Shown here in pieces: positions 1 through 9,373 of a DNA stretch of 39,358 nt (positions within the stretch are counted from its first letter, which is position 1; every line of letters starts with the position of its first letter). The notes beneath the pieces were generated by a model that did no database searches, had not been told where the DNA came from, and saw only the letters and a program-made list of their open reading frames with translations. The stretch covers positions 1-39,358 of the forward strand of contig DVAB01000007.1 in the NCBI GenBank assembly GCA_014189685.1, written 5' to 3'. The position numbers and the translations under genes were made by a program. Origin of the DNA: Candidatus Naiadarchaeum limnaeum (GTDB lineage: Archaea; Undinarchaeota; Undinarchaeia; Undinarchaeales; Naiadarchaeaceae).

Positions 1-16
1 AAACTTTACTATCTGC

Positions 17-30
17 GCGACTAAAGTCGC
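17..30 (+). other. Small hairpin GCGAC-TAAA-GTCGC in the leader of the first ORF
   Basis: Perfect 5-bp stem with 4-nt loop about 30 nt before the start at 69/63; GAGGTG SD-like sequence follows. Confidence 0.4.
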
Positions 31-62
31 TTGATTTCCAAAACAGAAGTAATTGAGGTGTT

Positions 63-482
63 TTGAAAATGGTACACGTTCGCGAGCTGGAATCACATTT
101 GCGCGCTATTAGAACTAATTCTATGAGCGCAATTGACGAAGAAACCGGTAAAGTAGATCAACACACAATAGACGAGCAAGCCCAGGCCCTTAAAAGATGG
201 ATTGCCGATCTTGAAACCGCATATGTTGAGGAAGCAAAAAGAAAGCCAGTCGACTCTAATAAAATTGGCGCAGAGGGGAGAAAACTTGTTGAGGAAGCTT
301 GGTTTGCTTATGAAATCATGTTAGAAGTTGAGCAGCGCTCAGGAGAGCCCCCACGGCCAGCAGAATATGAACAACTACCTTCTGGGATTGTTACTGGAGA
401 AGCGAGAGTAGCAATGCTTTCGGCCCTTCGCGATTTAACAAACCATTTTGCAGAATTCAGAAGAAATGTTTTAAAAGGCTAA
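63..482 (+). CDS. Hypothetical helical protein (139 aa)
   Basis: ORF with upstream GAGGTG; overlaps the convergent hef stop by 4 nt. Confidence 0.75.
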   Translation: MKMVHVRELESHLRAIRTNSMSAIDEETGKVDQHTIDEQAQALKRWIADLETAYVEEAKRKPVDSNKIGAEGRKLVEEAWFAYEIMLEVEQRSGEPPRPAEYEQLPSGIVTGEARVAMLSALRDLTNHFAEFRRNVLKG

Positions 483-2689
483 GTTTTTTTGTATTTACTT
501 TTTATTACTTTTCCAATTTCTTTTGCTCTTGTTTCCCCAATTCCTTTAACCTCTTGCAACTCACTTTCTGTAGCATTGAAAACCTTTTCCACAGACCCAA
601 AATACTCTAAAAGATTTTTTGCCAACGAAGGCCCTATTGTTGGCAAACTCTCAACTATAAACTGTTGCATTTCTGGCAAACTAAAAGCGCGCTTTTCTCC
701 GCGCAGAACAATTTCCCTTTCCTTATCCAACTGCTCTCTTTTTGCAATAACTGCAAGGAAAGCCGCAGACTCCTTTACATCTCTAGTATAGATTATTGGA
801 ATTTTAAAATCAACCACAAGCGCCCCAAGAGCTCCGCGTATAGCATTTGGGTGTATATTTCTGATCCCGTAAAGTGTTTCTCCCTCGATTACAAAAATCG
901 GCCGCTCAAAATTCTCCACAAGATTTTTTGCCTGTTCTAATAAACGGCCATCAATTAAACTCTGTAAGAAATCTTCTGTTGTTTTCCTTTCAACTCCTAC
1001 TCTATCTGAGAGCTGAAAATCCGCAACCCCTAGCTGCTTAATTCTAACATCTACTTCTAGCTCATTCAACTCTTTTAAAATTCCACTCGCACCTTCCCGT
1101 ACATCTGCAAAAATAGCAGCCTTTTCTTGTTTCATTCCTACCTCTCTAAATCCATCTAAAGTTTTTTGTCCAATTCTTTTTTTCTTTAAATCAACATGCC
1201 TTAAAACACCCTGCATTCTCTTCTCTTTATAATGAGAGCTCCAATAATAAGCCTCATCTCTAGTTCCTTTTGTAATAAATATTGTTATTTTACCTGGCCT
1301 ATGGCGTGCTGTTCTTCCTGCCCTTTGTATAGTGCGGACCGCAGAAGGAATAGGCTCATAAAAAATAACATGATCAACTTCGGGGATATCCAATCCCTCT
1401 TCTCCAATAGAGGTTGCAACCAAAACCCTATATTTTCCCTTTCTGAAGTCTTCAAGCCTTTTTAACTGCTCTTTTTGGCTTAATCCAATCTTTTTTACAC
1501 CACTTGACTGCCCAACAAGCGAAATAACCTTAACATTATTCTTCTTTAATTCTTCTAAAATAATATCAACAGTTGCTCTGTAATGCGCAAAAACAATTGT
1601 TTTTCTGCCTTGTTGAATAATTTCTAAAAGACTCTGTATTTTTGGGTGCTCAATTCCTTTTTTTAAAAGTTCCTCTGCAAGAGCAGTTGCCTCTTTTATC
1701 TGTGGATTTATGAGTAAATTAAAAGCTGCCTTACTCCTGTCTGCGTGCAACCCTTTTAAATAATTATAAACTTGCTTTACTCCTTGGGTTTCAATTAGTT
1801 CAATTCCATGATAGAGTTTTAATAAGGCCGCCAGTGTACTTACATAAGGATATAGAGCTGGATTTTTATTTGCGTCTCTTGCTAACTTTGCTTGCAAATC
1901 CAGAATTTGCGTTTTTCTAAATTTTTCTTTTTCAGCAAACTGAATGATTCCGCTATTTTTTAAAAACCTTAAATTTTCTGAAAAAACAACATCTAACAAT
2001 CCTTTGATTCTCAACATTTCCCTTGGGAGCTCAAGCATAACCCACTCAAACTCGCGCTGCTTTATGTATGGTTTTACATCCAAATCTTTTCTATCTCTAT
2101 TCTCAATCACCTCAATAGCCAAATCACTGCAAACCTGTTCAATCTCCTCTTTATAACTCCCCGGAGATGCGGTTAGCCCCAAAACACGCGGATTTTTTGC
2201 CTGTTCTAAATATTTTTTTGCAATAAACCCATATGGATATTCTCCGGCAGTTCTGTGGGCCTCATCCACAATTAAAAGCAAAACATCCTCCATTGAAAAT
2301 TTTCCGCTCAACAAATCATTTTGAATTACTTGCGGGGTTGCAAAAATAAAACGCGCTTCCTCATACTCAGAAATTCTTTTTTGCGGATTAACCAGGCCTG
2401 TAAAAACTTTGAATTCTTCTGGGGGAAAATTAAAAACCTTTTTCCAACTTCCTGAGTGCTGTTCAACCAGTGGTTTGGTCGGAGCTAAAAACAAAACCTT
2501 TCCATCAACCAAATTTAATTCAAGCCTTTTCGCTGCAACCAAAGCAGCAATAAAAGTTTTCCCTAGCCCTGTTGGCAGAACAACCAAAGTATTTTTATTA
2601 ACCGCAGTGTTTAAAATTGCCTCCTGATACAAACGAGGTTCTATGCTCCCACTCTTAATGAGACTTTTAGCCAAAGCCATTTTTGCCAA
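479..2689 (-). CDS. hef: Hef-like (FANCM/XPF family) helicase-nuclease
   Basis: SF2 motifs (LPTGLGKTFIAALVA, VDEAH, TSIGEEGLDIPEVD, IQRAGRTAR), ERCC4 nuclease GVERKTTEDFLQSL, C-terminal HhH (LPTIGPSLAKNLLEYFGSVEKV..VKGIGETRAKEI). Confidence 0.95.
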   Translation of the reverse strand: MAKMALAKSLIKSGSIEPRLYQEAILNTAVNKNTLVVLPTGLGKTFIAALVAAKRLELNLVDGKVLFLAPTKPLVEQHSGSWKKVFNFPPEEFKVFTGLVNPQKRISEYEEARFIFATPQVIQNDLLSGKFSMEDVLLLIVDEAHRTAGEYPYGFIAKKYLEQAKNPRVLGLTASPGSYKEEIEQVCSDLAIEVIENRDRKDLDVKPYIKQREFEWVMLELPREMLRIKGLLDVVFSENLRFLKNSGIIQFAEKEKFRKTQILDLQAKLARDANKNPALYPYVSTLAALLKLYHGIELIETQGVKQVYNYLKGLHADRSKAAFNLLINPQIKEATALAEELLKKGIEHPKIQSLLEIIQQGRKTIVFAHYRATVDIILEELKKNNVKVISLVGQSSGVKKIGLSQKEQLKRLEDFRKGKYRVLVATSIGEEGLDIPEVDHVIFYEPIPSAVRTIQRAGRTARHRPGKITIFITKGTRDEAYYWSSHYKEKRMQGVLRHVDLKKKRIGQKTLDGFREVGMKQEKAAIFADVREGASGILKELNELEVDVRIKQLGVADFQLSDRVGVERKTTEDFLQSLIDGRLLEQAKNLVENFERPIFVIEGETLYGIRNIHPNAIRGALGALVVDFKIPIIYTRDVKESAAFLAVIAKREQLDKEREIVLRGEKRAFSLPEMQQFIVESLPTIGPSLAKNLLEYFGSVEKVFNATESELQEVKGIGETRAKEIGKVIKSKYKKT

Positions 2690-2756
2690 AGAAAACCTTA
2701 TAAATACCCCCCTTAACTATATCTGACTTAACTTTTTAATAAATCTATAAGGATAT

Positions 2757-3041
2757 ATGGCTTGCGTATCGTGTGGGAGAAATAGTAGGAGAACGTATAA
2801 AGGCTACTGTATAAGCTGCTTTATTAAATTACAATCTAAAAAAATCCACGGTCCAAAATTGCCGCAGTGGTTCTTAACAATTTCAAACAAAGTTTTGCCG
2901 CCCCTGTTCTTTTTTATTTTAGCAATAATTTCTCTACACTACCTTAATCTAGTTGATTCAAACACCCTGCGCGTAAATCTTGGGGTTGTCTCTGTAACCG
3001 CAAGCGCACTTTCAGTCTATTTAACTATTTTAATTCTCTAA
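2757..3041 (+). CDS. Small zinc-ribbon plus membrane protein
   Basis: N-terminal CVSCG..CISC then hydrophobic helices. Confidence 0.7.
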   Translation: MACVSCGRNSRRTYKGYCISCFIKLQSKKIHGPKLPQWFLTISNKVLPPLFFFILAIISLHYLNLVDSNTLRVNLGVVSVTASALSVYLTILIL

Positions 3042-3080
3042 TTCTAAACTTATTTAAACAAAGCCCATAAATATCTAGAT

Positions 3081-3545
3081 ATGGGTATCCGAGACATTTT
3101 TAAAAAGAGATTGAAAAAAGTTAAGGACTCTGTCGAGGGCGAGGAAGAGTTTCCTGCTGGCGAAATTTTTGGAGAGGAAACAAAAGCCGAGGGCGGAGGG
3201 TTTCCTGAGGACGAGTTTGGAAAAGAATTAGGCGCGGAAAAAGAGGAAGAAGAAAAGTTCCCGGAATTTGAAGAGGCAAAGCCAAAAAAAGAAAAAGAAG
3301 CCGAAGAAGAAATTGAGGAAGAAAAACCTGCGCCCGGTGGCGAAGAATTAAAAGCCCAGCTCGATGTTGTGCGCTCAAAATTAGATTTAGTTGAAACCCA
3401 CCTACAAAATATTGAGAGTAAGGAGGAGATGCACAAATTTGAATCAGATCGTTACATACAATACTTAACTTTTATAAACGAAAAATTAGATCATTTAGAG
3501 CGCGAACTTGCTGAAATTGAACGTTTAATTAAAAGGCGCGAATAA
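3081..3545 (+). CDS. Hypothetical acidic, coiled-coil-rich protein
   Basis: E/K-rich low-complexity middle and heptad-like C-terminus; the antisense ORFs here are composition artefacts. Confidence 0.7.
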   Translation: MGIRDIFKKRLKKVKDSVEGEEEFPAGEIFGEETKAEGGGFPEDEFGKELGAEKEEEEKFPEFEEAKPKKEKEAEEEIEEEKPAPGGEELKAQLDVVRSKLDLVETHLQNIESKEEMHKFESDRYIQYLTFINEKLDHLERELAEIERLIKRRE

Positions 3546-4883
3546 TTACTTTCCTAGTTTTTTTATAACATTATCAACAATTTCAACAGCAACCCCAATA
3601 TGATTATCAGGATTTAGCGTATCTTGGATATCTTTAATGCTCAGACATTTCCTAATTTCCCGATTGTTTATTAAAACAACCGAGAGCTCAATATCTTTTT
3701 CAAAACTTTCCATTGCACAAACCCTTACTAACTCATGCGCTTCCTGCCTCCCCAGTCCTTTTTCAACAAGCTTTACCATTACTGCCTCTGCCATAATTCT
3801 CCCTTTTGTTAACCCAAGATTTTTTCTAATATTCTTTTCATAAACTCTTAATCCAGAGATAACATCTATTGCTTCTGTCAAAATATAATGTGTTAAAATA
3901 AAAGACTCAGCAAACATTAATCTATCTGAGGACGAATTTGTTAAATCCCTTTCATGTTCCAGTGGAATATTATCAAGAGCAACAATTGCGTTTGCTTTTA
4001 TATTTCTCGCAAGCCCGCAGATTCTTTCGCTCCTATGCGGATTTCTTTTATGCGGCATAGTAGAGCTTCCTACTTGCTTCTCCTTAAAAGGCTCCTCTGC
4101 CTCCTGCAATTCGGTTCTCTGCAAATTCCTAACCTCTGCTGCAATTTTATAGAGGGTTTGAGCAACTAACGCTAGTGTAAAAATTGCCTGTGCATGTCTA
4201 TCTCTTTGTAAAGTTTGAGTTGTCGCAAGCGGAACTCCAAGATTTAATTCCTGCATAACCATTTCCTGAATTTTAATTGCGTTTTTCCCAAGCGCAGCTC
4301 CTGTTCCAACAGCTCCTGTCATTTTCCCAACTGCAACAATTGGTAAAACATCATCTAATCTATCCAAATGTCTCTGAACCTCTGCAGCCCAAACAGCAAA
4401 TTTTAATCCAAAAGTAATAGGAACCGCATGCTGTCCATGGGTCCTCCCAATCATAACAAGCCTTTTATATTTCCCAGCTTTTTCCAGCAAAATTTTCTTG
4501 AATTTTTCTAAATCTTTTCTAACTAAAAGAATTGCATCTCTCAATAACATTGCATAAGCAGTATCGACAATATCATAACTAGTCGCGCCGTAATGAACGT
4601 ATTTTCCAGCTTCCCCGCATTTTTCGCTCAAAGCTTTTACAATTGCCATCAAATCATGTCTAATTTCCTCATCAATTTCATTTACGCGTTTCATTGTAAC
4701 ATATTTTACATTTGCTTTTTTTGCAATTTCGACCGCAGCTTTTTTTGGAATATTTCCCAATTTAGCATGAACTTTAGCCAAAGCCGCTTCAACATCCAAT
4801 TTTTTTTGCAGAATATTGTCTTCCTCAAAAAGCGCGCGCATTTCTTCTGTGTAATATCTATAGTCAATTGGATGAACTGCCAT
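3546..4883 (-). CDS. purB: Adenylosuccinate lyase
   Basis: Fumarase/ASL signature GSSTMPHKRNP; YVHYGATSYDIVDTA; GRTHGQHA. Confidence 0.96.
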   Translation of the reverse strand: MAVHPIDYRYYTEEMRALFEEDNILQKKLDVEAALAKVHAKLGNIPKKAAVEIAKKANVKYVTMKRVNEIDEEIRHDLMAIVKALSEKCGEAGKYVHYGATSYDIVDTAYAMLLRDAILLVRKDLEKFKKILLEKAGKYKRLVMIGRTHGQHAVPITFGLKFAVWAAEVQRHLDRLDDVLPIVAVGKMTGAVGTGAALGKNAIKIQEMVMQELNLGVPLATTQTLQRDRHAQAIFTLALVAQTLYKIAAEVRNLQRTELQEAEEPFKEKQVGSSTMPHKRNPHRSERICGLARNIKANAIVALDNIPLEHERDLTNSSSDRLMFAESFILTHYILTEAIDVISGLRVYEKNIRKNLGLTKGRIMAEAVMVKLVEKGLGRQEAHELVRVCAMESFEKDIELSVVLINNREIRKCLSIKDIQDTLNPDNHIGVAVEIVDNVIKKLGK

Positions 4884-4944
4884 CTTTTCCCACCTTAAAA
4901 GGAATAATGTTTTTAATCAGCCTATTTATAAACTTATTCTGAAA

Positions 4945-5598
4945 TCAAGCAAAAGCTAAAAATCCAAAAAGCATAATCGCCAAAACAATAGCGGAAGCCC
5001 AAATCTTTTTATCCCATACAAAAATTTTTTCCCCATCCAAAGGCGCAAATGGAATTAAATTAAAAATCGCTAAAAAAGCATTTGCGCTCGCTCCTATAGC
5101 AAAAATCGCGCTCCACAATTCCTCAACAATTAACAAACTGAGCAATCCAAAAGCTACTCCTAAAAACAAATTTATTACAGGCCCGCTCAATCCAATTTTT
5201 CCAATTTTTTCCTTTGCCGCTGTTGTAAGAAAACCATGCGGCGCAAAATAAACAGCTCCTGGGGCTATAAATAAAAATTGCCCCCTTGTGAGAACTGTGA
5301 TTAAAATTGCCAATAACAATCCCTGAGTCCACATTCTGTATTCGGCCCAGAATCCAAATTTTTGCGCAGTAAACTTGTGCCCCATCTCATGCAAAACAAA
5401 AGCAGGAACAATAATTATCGTAGCAAAAGGGATAAAAAACAAAACTGAAATTAAAAAGCTCTCAAAAGAAAAACCTTTTCCTGTCAAAAAATTGCCCGCA
5501 CCTGCAACCATGTTTATTGCAACTAACGAGCTCATTATGAAAACACTTATTATTAAATGAGAAATCTCCTTTCCAGAAAATCTAATTCTATTTACCAT
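4945..5598 (-). CDS. Site-2-protease-like M50 metallopeptidase, integral membrane
   Basis: HEMGH zinc motif; NLIPFAPLDGEKIF second motif; multiple TM segments. Confidence 0.88.
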   Translation of the reverse strand: MVNRIRFSGKEISHLIISVFIMSSLVAINMVAGAGNFLTGKGFSFESFLISVLFFIPFATIIIVPAFVLHEMGHKFTAQKFGFWAEYRMWTQGLLLAILITVLTRGQFLFIAPGAVYFAPHGFLTTAAKEKIGKIGLSGPVINLFLGVAFGLLSLLIVEELWSAIFAIGASANAFLAIFNLIPFAPLDGEKIFVWDKKIWASAIVLAIMLFGFLAFA

Positions 5599-5605
5599 TT
5601 AAAAA

Positions 5606-5809
5606 CTATTCAAGTGCGCGCAGTTCAATTGGCTTTCCAATAACTAATTCAGCTGCTCTTACAACACTTCCATTTGGCCCAATTGCGCGGCCGATTTTTT
5701 CCTTATGAACATAAATAATTATTTTTTCCTCAGCATGCTCTATCTTATGAATTATAACATCGAGCATTTTTTCAAGCTTTTTTACATCTATCTCTTTGTG
5801 CTCTGCCAT
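5606..5809 (-). CDS. Small KH-domain protein
   Basis: KIGRAIGPNGSVVRAAELVIGKPIEL matches KH/NusA-like core. Confidence 0.75.
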   Translation of the reverse strand: MAEHKEIDVKKLEKMLDVIIHKIEHAEEKIIIYVHKEKIGRAIGPNGSVVRAAELVIGKPIELRALE

Positions 5810-6029
5810 TTACTCTCTCAAAACCATAATTAACCGATATTTAAATGCTTTTTTCTCAAAAAACAATACAAAAAGCGCATAAGAAAGTATAAAAATACCC
5901 TATTTCTATAAAAAAACGCAGATATTTAGTGTTTAACGCTATCTGTACTCAAAAAACATTCAAGTGGCGGAAAAATCCCCTAACTGGGCTTTTTTAACTC
6001 CGCAAAACAATATTGGAGGTCGGTTAAAA

Positions 6030-6392
6030 ATGGGTGTTGTAAACCTAAGTTCTCTTGTTGGAAGGGATGTCTACACAAGAAATGCTAAGTATGTTGGAAA
6101 AATAGACGACACAATGATAGACACTGAAAAAGGAAACATCTATGGATTTGCAGTTGCAATGTCCCGTGATTCTTTCCTTTTCAGAATGCTGTCCCGCAGC
6201 GAGCAAGGAGTGAAGAAGACAATTCTTATTCCATATAGAGAAGTTCTTGCAGCAGACGACATTGTGCTTGTGACAGTGCCAAAGCAGTATGAAAAGATGG
6301 AATCCTCTGAATCCTCAGAAGGGTCTGAAGAGGAATCCGTACTTGGTGCTGGCCAAATGGCAGCAATGCCAGGCGCTTCTGAAATAGAATAA
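6030..6392 (+). CDS. PRC-barrel domain protein
   Basis: SSLVGRDVYTRNAKYVGKIDDTMIDTEKGNIYGFAV. ATG 6030 preceded by GGAGGT SD; the track start 5964 is GTG. Confidence 0.85.
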   Translation: MGVVNLSSLVGRDVYTRNAKYVGKIDDTMIDTEKGNIYGFAVAMSRDSFLFRMLSRSEQGVKKTILIPYREVLAADDIVLVTVPKQYEKMESSESSEGSEEESVLGAGQMAAMPGASEIE

Positions 6393-6539
6393 AAATTATT
6401 TTAAAGTGCGCAATTAATTTTTTAGCGCACAAAATTATAATTTAAGCCAGAGCTCCCACTCTTCTACAAAGTCTTAGCTCTCTTTGCCCTGTTTTAAGAA
6501 AAAGAGCCATTCAGGCCCCTATTTCTAAATTTTTTCCTT

Positions 6540-6600
6540 TAAATTATAGTAGATTTGTGAGTTATCCAATTTGTTAGCTATCCCGCCTACTATAATTTAT
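6540..6600. terminator. 12-bp inverted repeat 3' of the 93-aa gene
   Basis: AAATTATAGTAG ... CTACTATAATTT, perfect, about 37-nt loop; overlaps the stop region of the minus-strand gene. Confidence 0.5.
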
Positions 6601-6878
6601 TCAACGTCTTCAAACTCAGTCTGCTTTTCCTTGCTTGCACCCTTGAGTGCTGCCATTTCCTTTATCTTTTCGCAGACAAAATCAACAACTTCTGCATTAT
6701 CTGGGATTGTGAAGCTGCGTTTAAAGCGCTTGCTTCCATCCGGGGCAAAGAATCCGCGGCTTATTGCAACGAATTCATTCTCTCCCTCCGGAGTTACTGC
6801 CTTTTTTCGTGCAACTTCTATGAAGTTGTTGTTTCCAAATTTTACTTCTTCTGCCTTCAGTGTCTGAAATTCTACCAT
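6597..6878 (-). CDS. Hypothetical 93-aa protein, possibly PC4-like/ssDNA-binding fold
   Basis: Good SD (GGAGGG); beta-rich core NNFIEVARKKAVTPEG..FVAISRGFFAPDGSKRFKRSFTIP then a helix. Fold assignment is inference. Confidence 0.65.
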   Translation of the reverse strand: MVEFQTLKAEEVKFGNNNFIEVARKKAVTPEGENEFVAISRGFFAPDGSKRFKRSFTIPDNAEVVDFVCEKIKEMAALKGASKEKQTEFEDVE

Positions 6879-6912
6879 TTCCTATTCCCTCCGTTTAAAG
6901 TTGGTGAAGCTC

Positions 6913-6932
6913 CAACTCGCTTGCGCGAGTTG
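6913..6932 (-). promoter_or_regulatory. GNRA-capped hairpin in the leader of the 93-aa gene
   Basis: Minus strand CAACTCGC-GCAA-GCGAGTTG, enclosed by GTTGGT/ACCAAC (6900-6905/6938-6943). Confidence 0.6.
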
Positions 6933-6993
6933 AGGCAACCAACCATTTTTTGCGTCCGTTTAAGTGTAGGACCATATTTTTAAACCTTTCTAC

Positions 6994-7872
6994 TCATGTT
7001 TTTAGTAATGCGTATCCGATTGTTTTATAAGCCAATTTTGCAGCTGTAAAATCATAAGCATAAAAATTTTTTATTGGAGAATGCTCACAGATATCAAATC
7101 CAACTATATTTTTTTCTTTTCCAACATTTCTTAAAACTGTTATCATATCATACCAATCAAGCCCCCCTGGCTCAGGATTGCTTGTTGATGGGTGTAATCC
7201 AGAATCTAAAACATCAATATCAAAACTTATGTAAACATTTTCTTTCAAAGAATTTATGATTCCCTCATAATTAACCAAGCCTCTCTTAAATTCATGCGCC
7301 CAGAAAAATTTCAATTTATTTTTTTCAATAAATCCCATTTGCTCTTCTTCCAAAGACCTGCAACCAATATGTACAATATTTCCATTTACATCTGCAATTC
7401 TTCTTAGTGCGCATGCATGGTTGTATTCGCTTCCCATATACTCATTTCTCAGATCCCCATGCGCATCAAAATATAAAATAGAAATGTTTTGGAAACTTTT
7501 GGAATATGCGCGCGCAGGCCCAATACACATCGAATGCTCCCCTCCTAAAGTAACAACAAATTTTTTTCTTTCAATTAATTTTTTTGTCTCTCGCTCAAGA
7601 ATTTGCGCAACTTCCTCTGGTTTTTTATTTTTTATATCATATGGTTTTAGAGTTGCAACCCCCCCAATTTTTTCTACAATATTAGCTTTTAACTCCTCAT
7701 CCCAAAACTCAAGCTGCTTTGAAGCCTCAATTATTGCGCGCGGCCCTTTGGAAGTTCCTTTTCCGTAAGTAACTGTTTTTTCATAAGGCGCACTTGCTAC
7801 AACAACCCTCGATTTTTCAAAATTAGAAAGTTCTGGCTCAATGCCTAAAAAATTGTCCGGTACTTTTTCCAT
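6994..7872 (-). CDS. speB: Agmatinase (ureohydrolase family)
   Basis: GGEHSMCIG, YFDAHGDLR, SFDIDVLDSGLHPSTSNPEPGG. Confidence 0.93.
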   Translation of the reverse strand: MEKVPDNFLGIEPELSNFEKSRVVVASAPYEKTVTYGKGTSKGPRAIIEASKQLEFWDEELKANIVEKIGGVATLKPYDIKNKKPEEVAQILERETKKLIERKKFVVTLGGEHSMCIGPARAYSKSFQNISILYFDAHGDLRNEYMGSEYNHACALRRIADVNGNIVHIGCRSLEEEQMGFIEKNKLKFFWAHEFKRGLVNYEGIINSLKENVYISFDIDVLDSGLHPSTSNPEPGGLDWYDMITVLRNVGKEKNIVGFDICEHSPIKNFYAYDFTAAKLAYKTIGYALLKT

Positions 7873-7910
7873 TCTCCCCTTTCTCGTTTAATTAGTATTT
7901 TAAAATTAGT

Positions 7911-8516
7911 TTATTTTTGAAATCCTAAAACCGGCACCTCATGGTTTACAAAGCAAAGTGCAACAAGTGCTGTGCCGAATTTTTTCTTTGGAATAAAGCT
8001 CTTTATGTAAAGCTCAATATCTCTAAGTGTGTATTTTCTCTTTATATCCTCAGCATATAATTCATTTAAACTTGCCTGCAAAGTCTTCTTTGCTTCTTCC
8101 TCTGTTCCATTATCGCTGTATTCGCAGACTAAACCGCCTGCTTTTTCGCCTGTTATTTTGTCATAAAGCCATCCATAAATAATCCCTGCAGTTGCACGAA
8201 TTCCTTTTGTAGAATTTGAGCACGCCATTATTGTTTCCATCACACTTCCAAACATTAGCCCTTTTGGCCTATCAATTTTATTTGCAATCGAGCTTAAAAC
8301 TGAAGAATATACCATAATATTTTGTTTTTCAATTCCAGCATCTCTTAAAGCTACATGATAGGATCCTGCATGTATAGTAATCTCACTCTCTCCAATTCCA
8401 GAAGTAACAAAATAATCCTTTGGAATTCTGTTTCCAACTACCAATTTAGGAGCGTTTTTCTGATTTTTAGCTTGGATTTGTAGTAAATTTCCAGCGAAAA
8501 TATCCCCTTCTTTCAT
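7911..8516 (-). CDS. pdaD: Pyruvoyl-dependent arginine decarboxylase
   Basis: PvlArgDC-like core with Ser-Ser self-cleavage region (IMVYSSVLSS), MACSNSTKGIRATAGI, adjacent to agmatinase; ATG at 8516 is the likely start. Confidence 0.87.
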   Translation of the reverse strand: MKEGDIFAGNLLQIQAKNQKNAPKLVVGNRIPKDYFVTSGIGESEITIHAGSYHVALRDAGIEKQNIMVYSSVLSSIANKIDRPKGLMFGSVMETIMACSNSTKGIRATAGIIYGWLYDKITGEKAGGLVCEYSDNGTEEEAKKTLQASLNELYAEDIKRKYTLRDIELYIKSFIPKKKFGTALVALCFVNHEVPVLGFQK

Positions 8517-8761
8517 TTTATAAATCGCCCCCAGCAAAATTTTTCAAAACTCGAGCATAAGAGATAGTAAAATTTAGAAAAATTGACCCCACCTTTGTGC
8601 TTAAGTGTTTTTTTGCGAGAGATTTTTTCACTTATTAAATTTTTTGAACGCGATTTACACTCCTTTCGCTTAAAAAATAATAATTGAAACTTGCTTATAA
8701 ACATTTCTATTGCAAAAAAATTTTATTTTTTTTAAAAAAATTTTCAGAAATAAAAAAGTAG

Positions 8762-8854
8762 TGCGCCCTGCGGGAATCGAACCCACGTCCTGAGCTTTTT
8801 TCTCTTAAATTTTAAGAATGGGAAGCTCAAGTCATACCACTAGACCAAGGGCGC
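8762..8854 (-). tRNA. tRNA-Gly(CCC) with intron at 37/38
   Basis: Acceptor GCGCCCT/AGGGCGC, D-arm, T-arm GTGGG-TTCGATT-CCCGC, anticodon stem TGAGC/GCTCA; 22-nt intron 8797-8818 with TCTTAA/TTAAGA hairpin. Confidence 0.92.
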
Positions 8855-8963
8855 AAATTCTTTCTTAGCCATTCTCAATAGCAACTCTTAAATACTATCT
8901 ATATTACTCAAATAGTGCTTTTCACAATATAATTAATTTAGCATTGAAAAGTTGGTGGGAGTC

Positions 8964-9008
8964 ACTACGTGAAAGGACCATGAAATAATTAACCTTTCAC
9001 TAGTTTTT
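8964..9008 (+). promoter_or_regulatory. Long hairpin followed by T-tract upstream of a winged-helix gene
   Basis: ACTACGTGAAAGG ... CCTTTCACTAGT then TTTTT. Confidence 0.5.
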
Positions 9009-9040
9009 CATCGCAACAAAATAAAATAGGGCGATAAAAA

Positions 9041-9337
9041 ATGCTTAAACAAATCGAACCTCAGAGTGAAATGGAGACTCTATTTTTTAGAGAAAAACCA
9101 GCGCGGCTTTTGGTCTATGTAAAAAGAGATCAAAAAGCATATGCAAGCACTCTTGCAAAAAGAATTGATTGTACATACGCTCACACTGTAAAACTTTTGG
9201 ACCGCATGCAACAAATGGGATTGGTGAATTTTGACAGATCTGGGCGAATAAAGTACATAACTCTAACCTCCACCGGTAATGATCTGGCTGAACATTTTGA
9301 AAGTTTGATTTTTAGAAAATTGAATGGAAGGAAATAA
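9041..9337 (+). CDS. MarR-like winged-helix transcriptional regulator
   Basis: YASTLAKRIDCTYAHTVKLLDRMQQMGLVNFDRSGRIKYITLTSTGNDLA. Confidence 0.82.
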   Translation: MLKQIEPQSEMETLFFREKPARLLVYVKRDQKAYASTLAKRIDCTYAHTVKLLDRMQQMGLVNFDRSGRIKYITLTSTGNDLAEHFESLIFRKLNGRK

Positions 9338-9373
9338 AAACTATAAATATTGCGCAAGACACTAATTTTATCA

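Noticed and set aside
3050-3436. Ser/Phe-rich antisense ORFs over the acidic 3081-3545 gene, and many other 60-130 aa antisense ORFs in the track
   Set aside because: They mirror the codon composition of the opposite coding strand; no start signals or family features.
5964-6029. Upstream extension of the PRC-barrel ORF from GTG 5964
   Set aside because: A strong GGAGGT SD precedes ATG 6030 and the extension is not PRC-like; GCGGA/TCCGC small hairpin there is probably leader.
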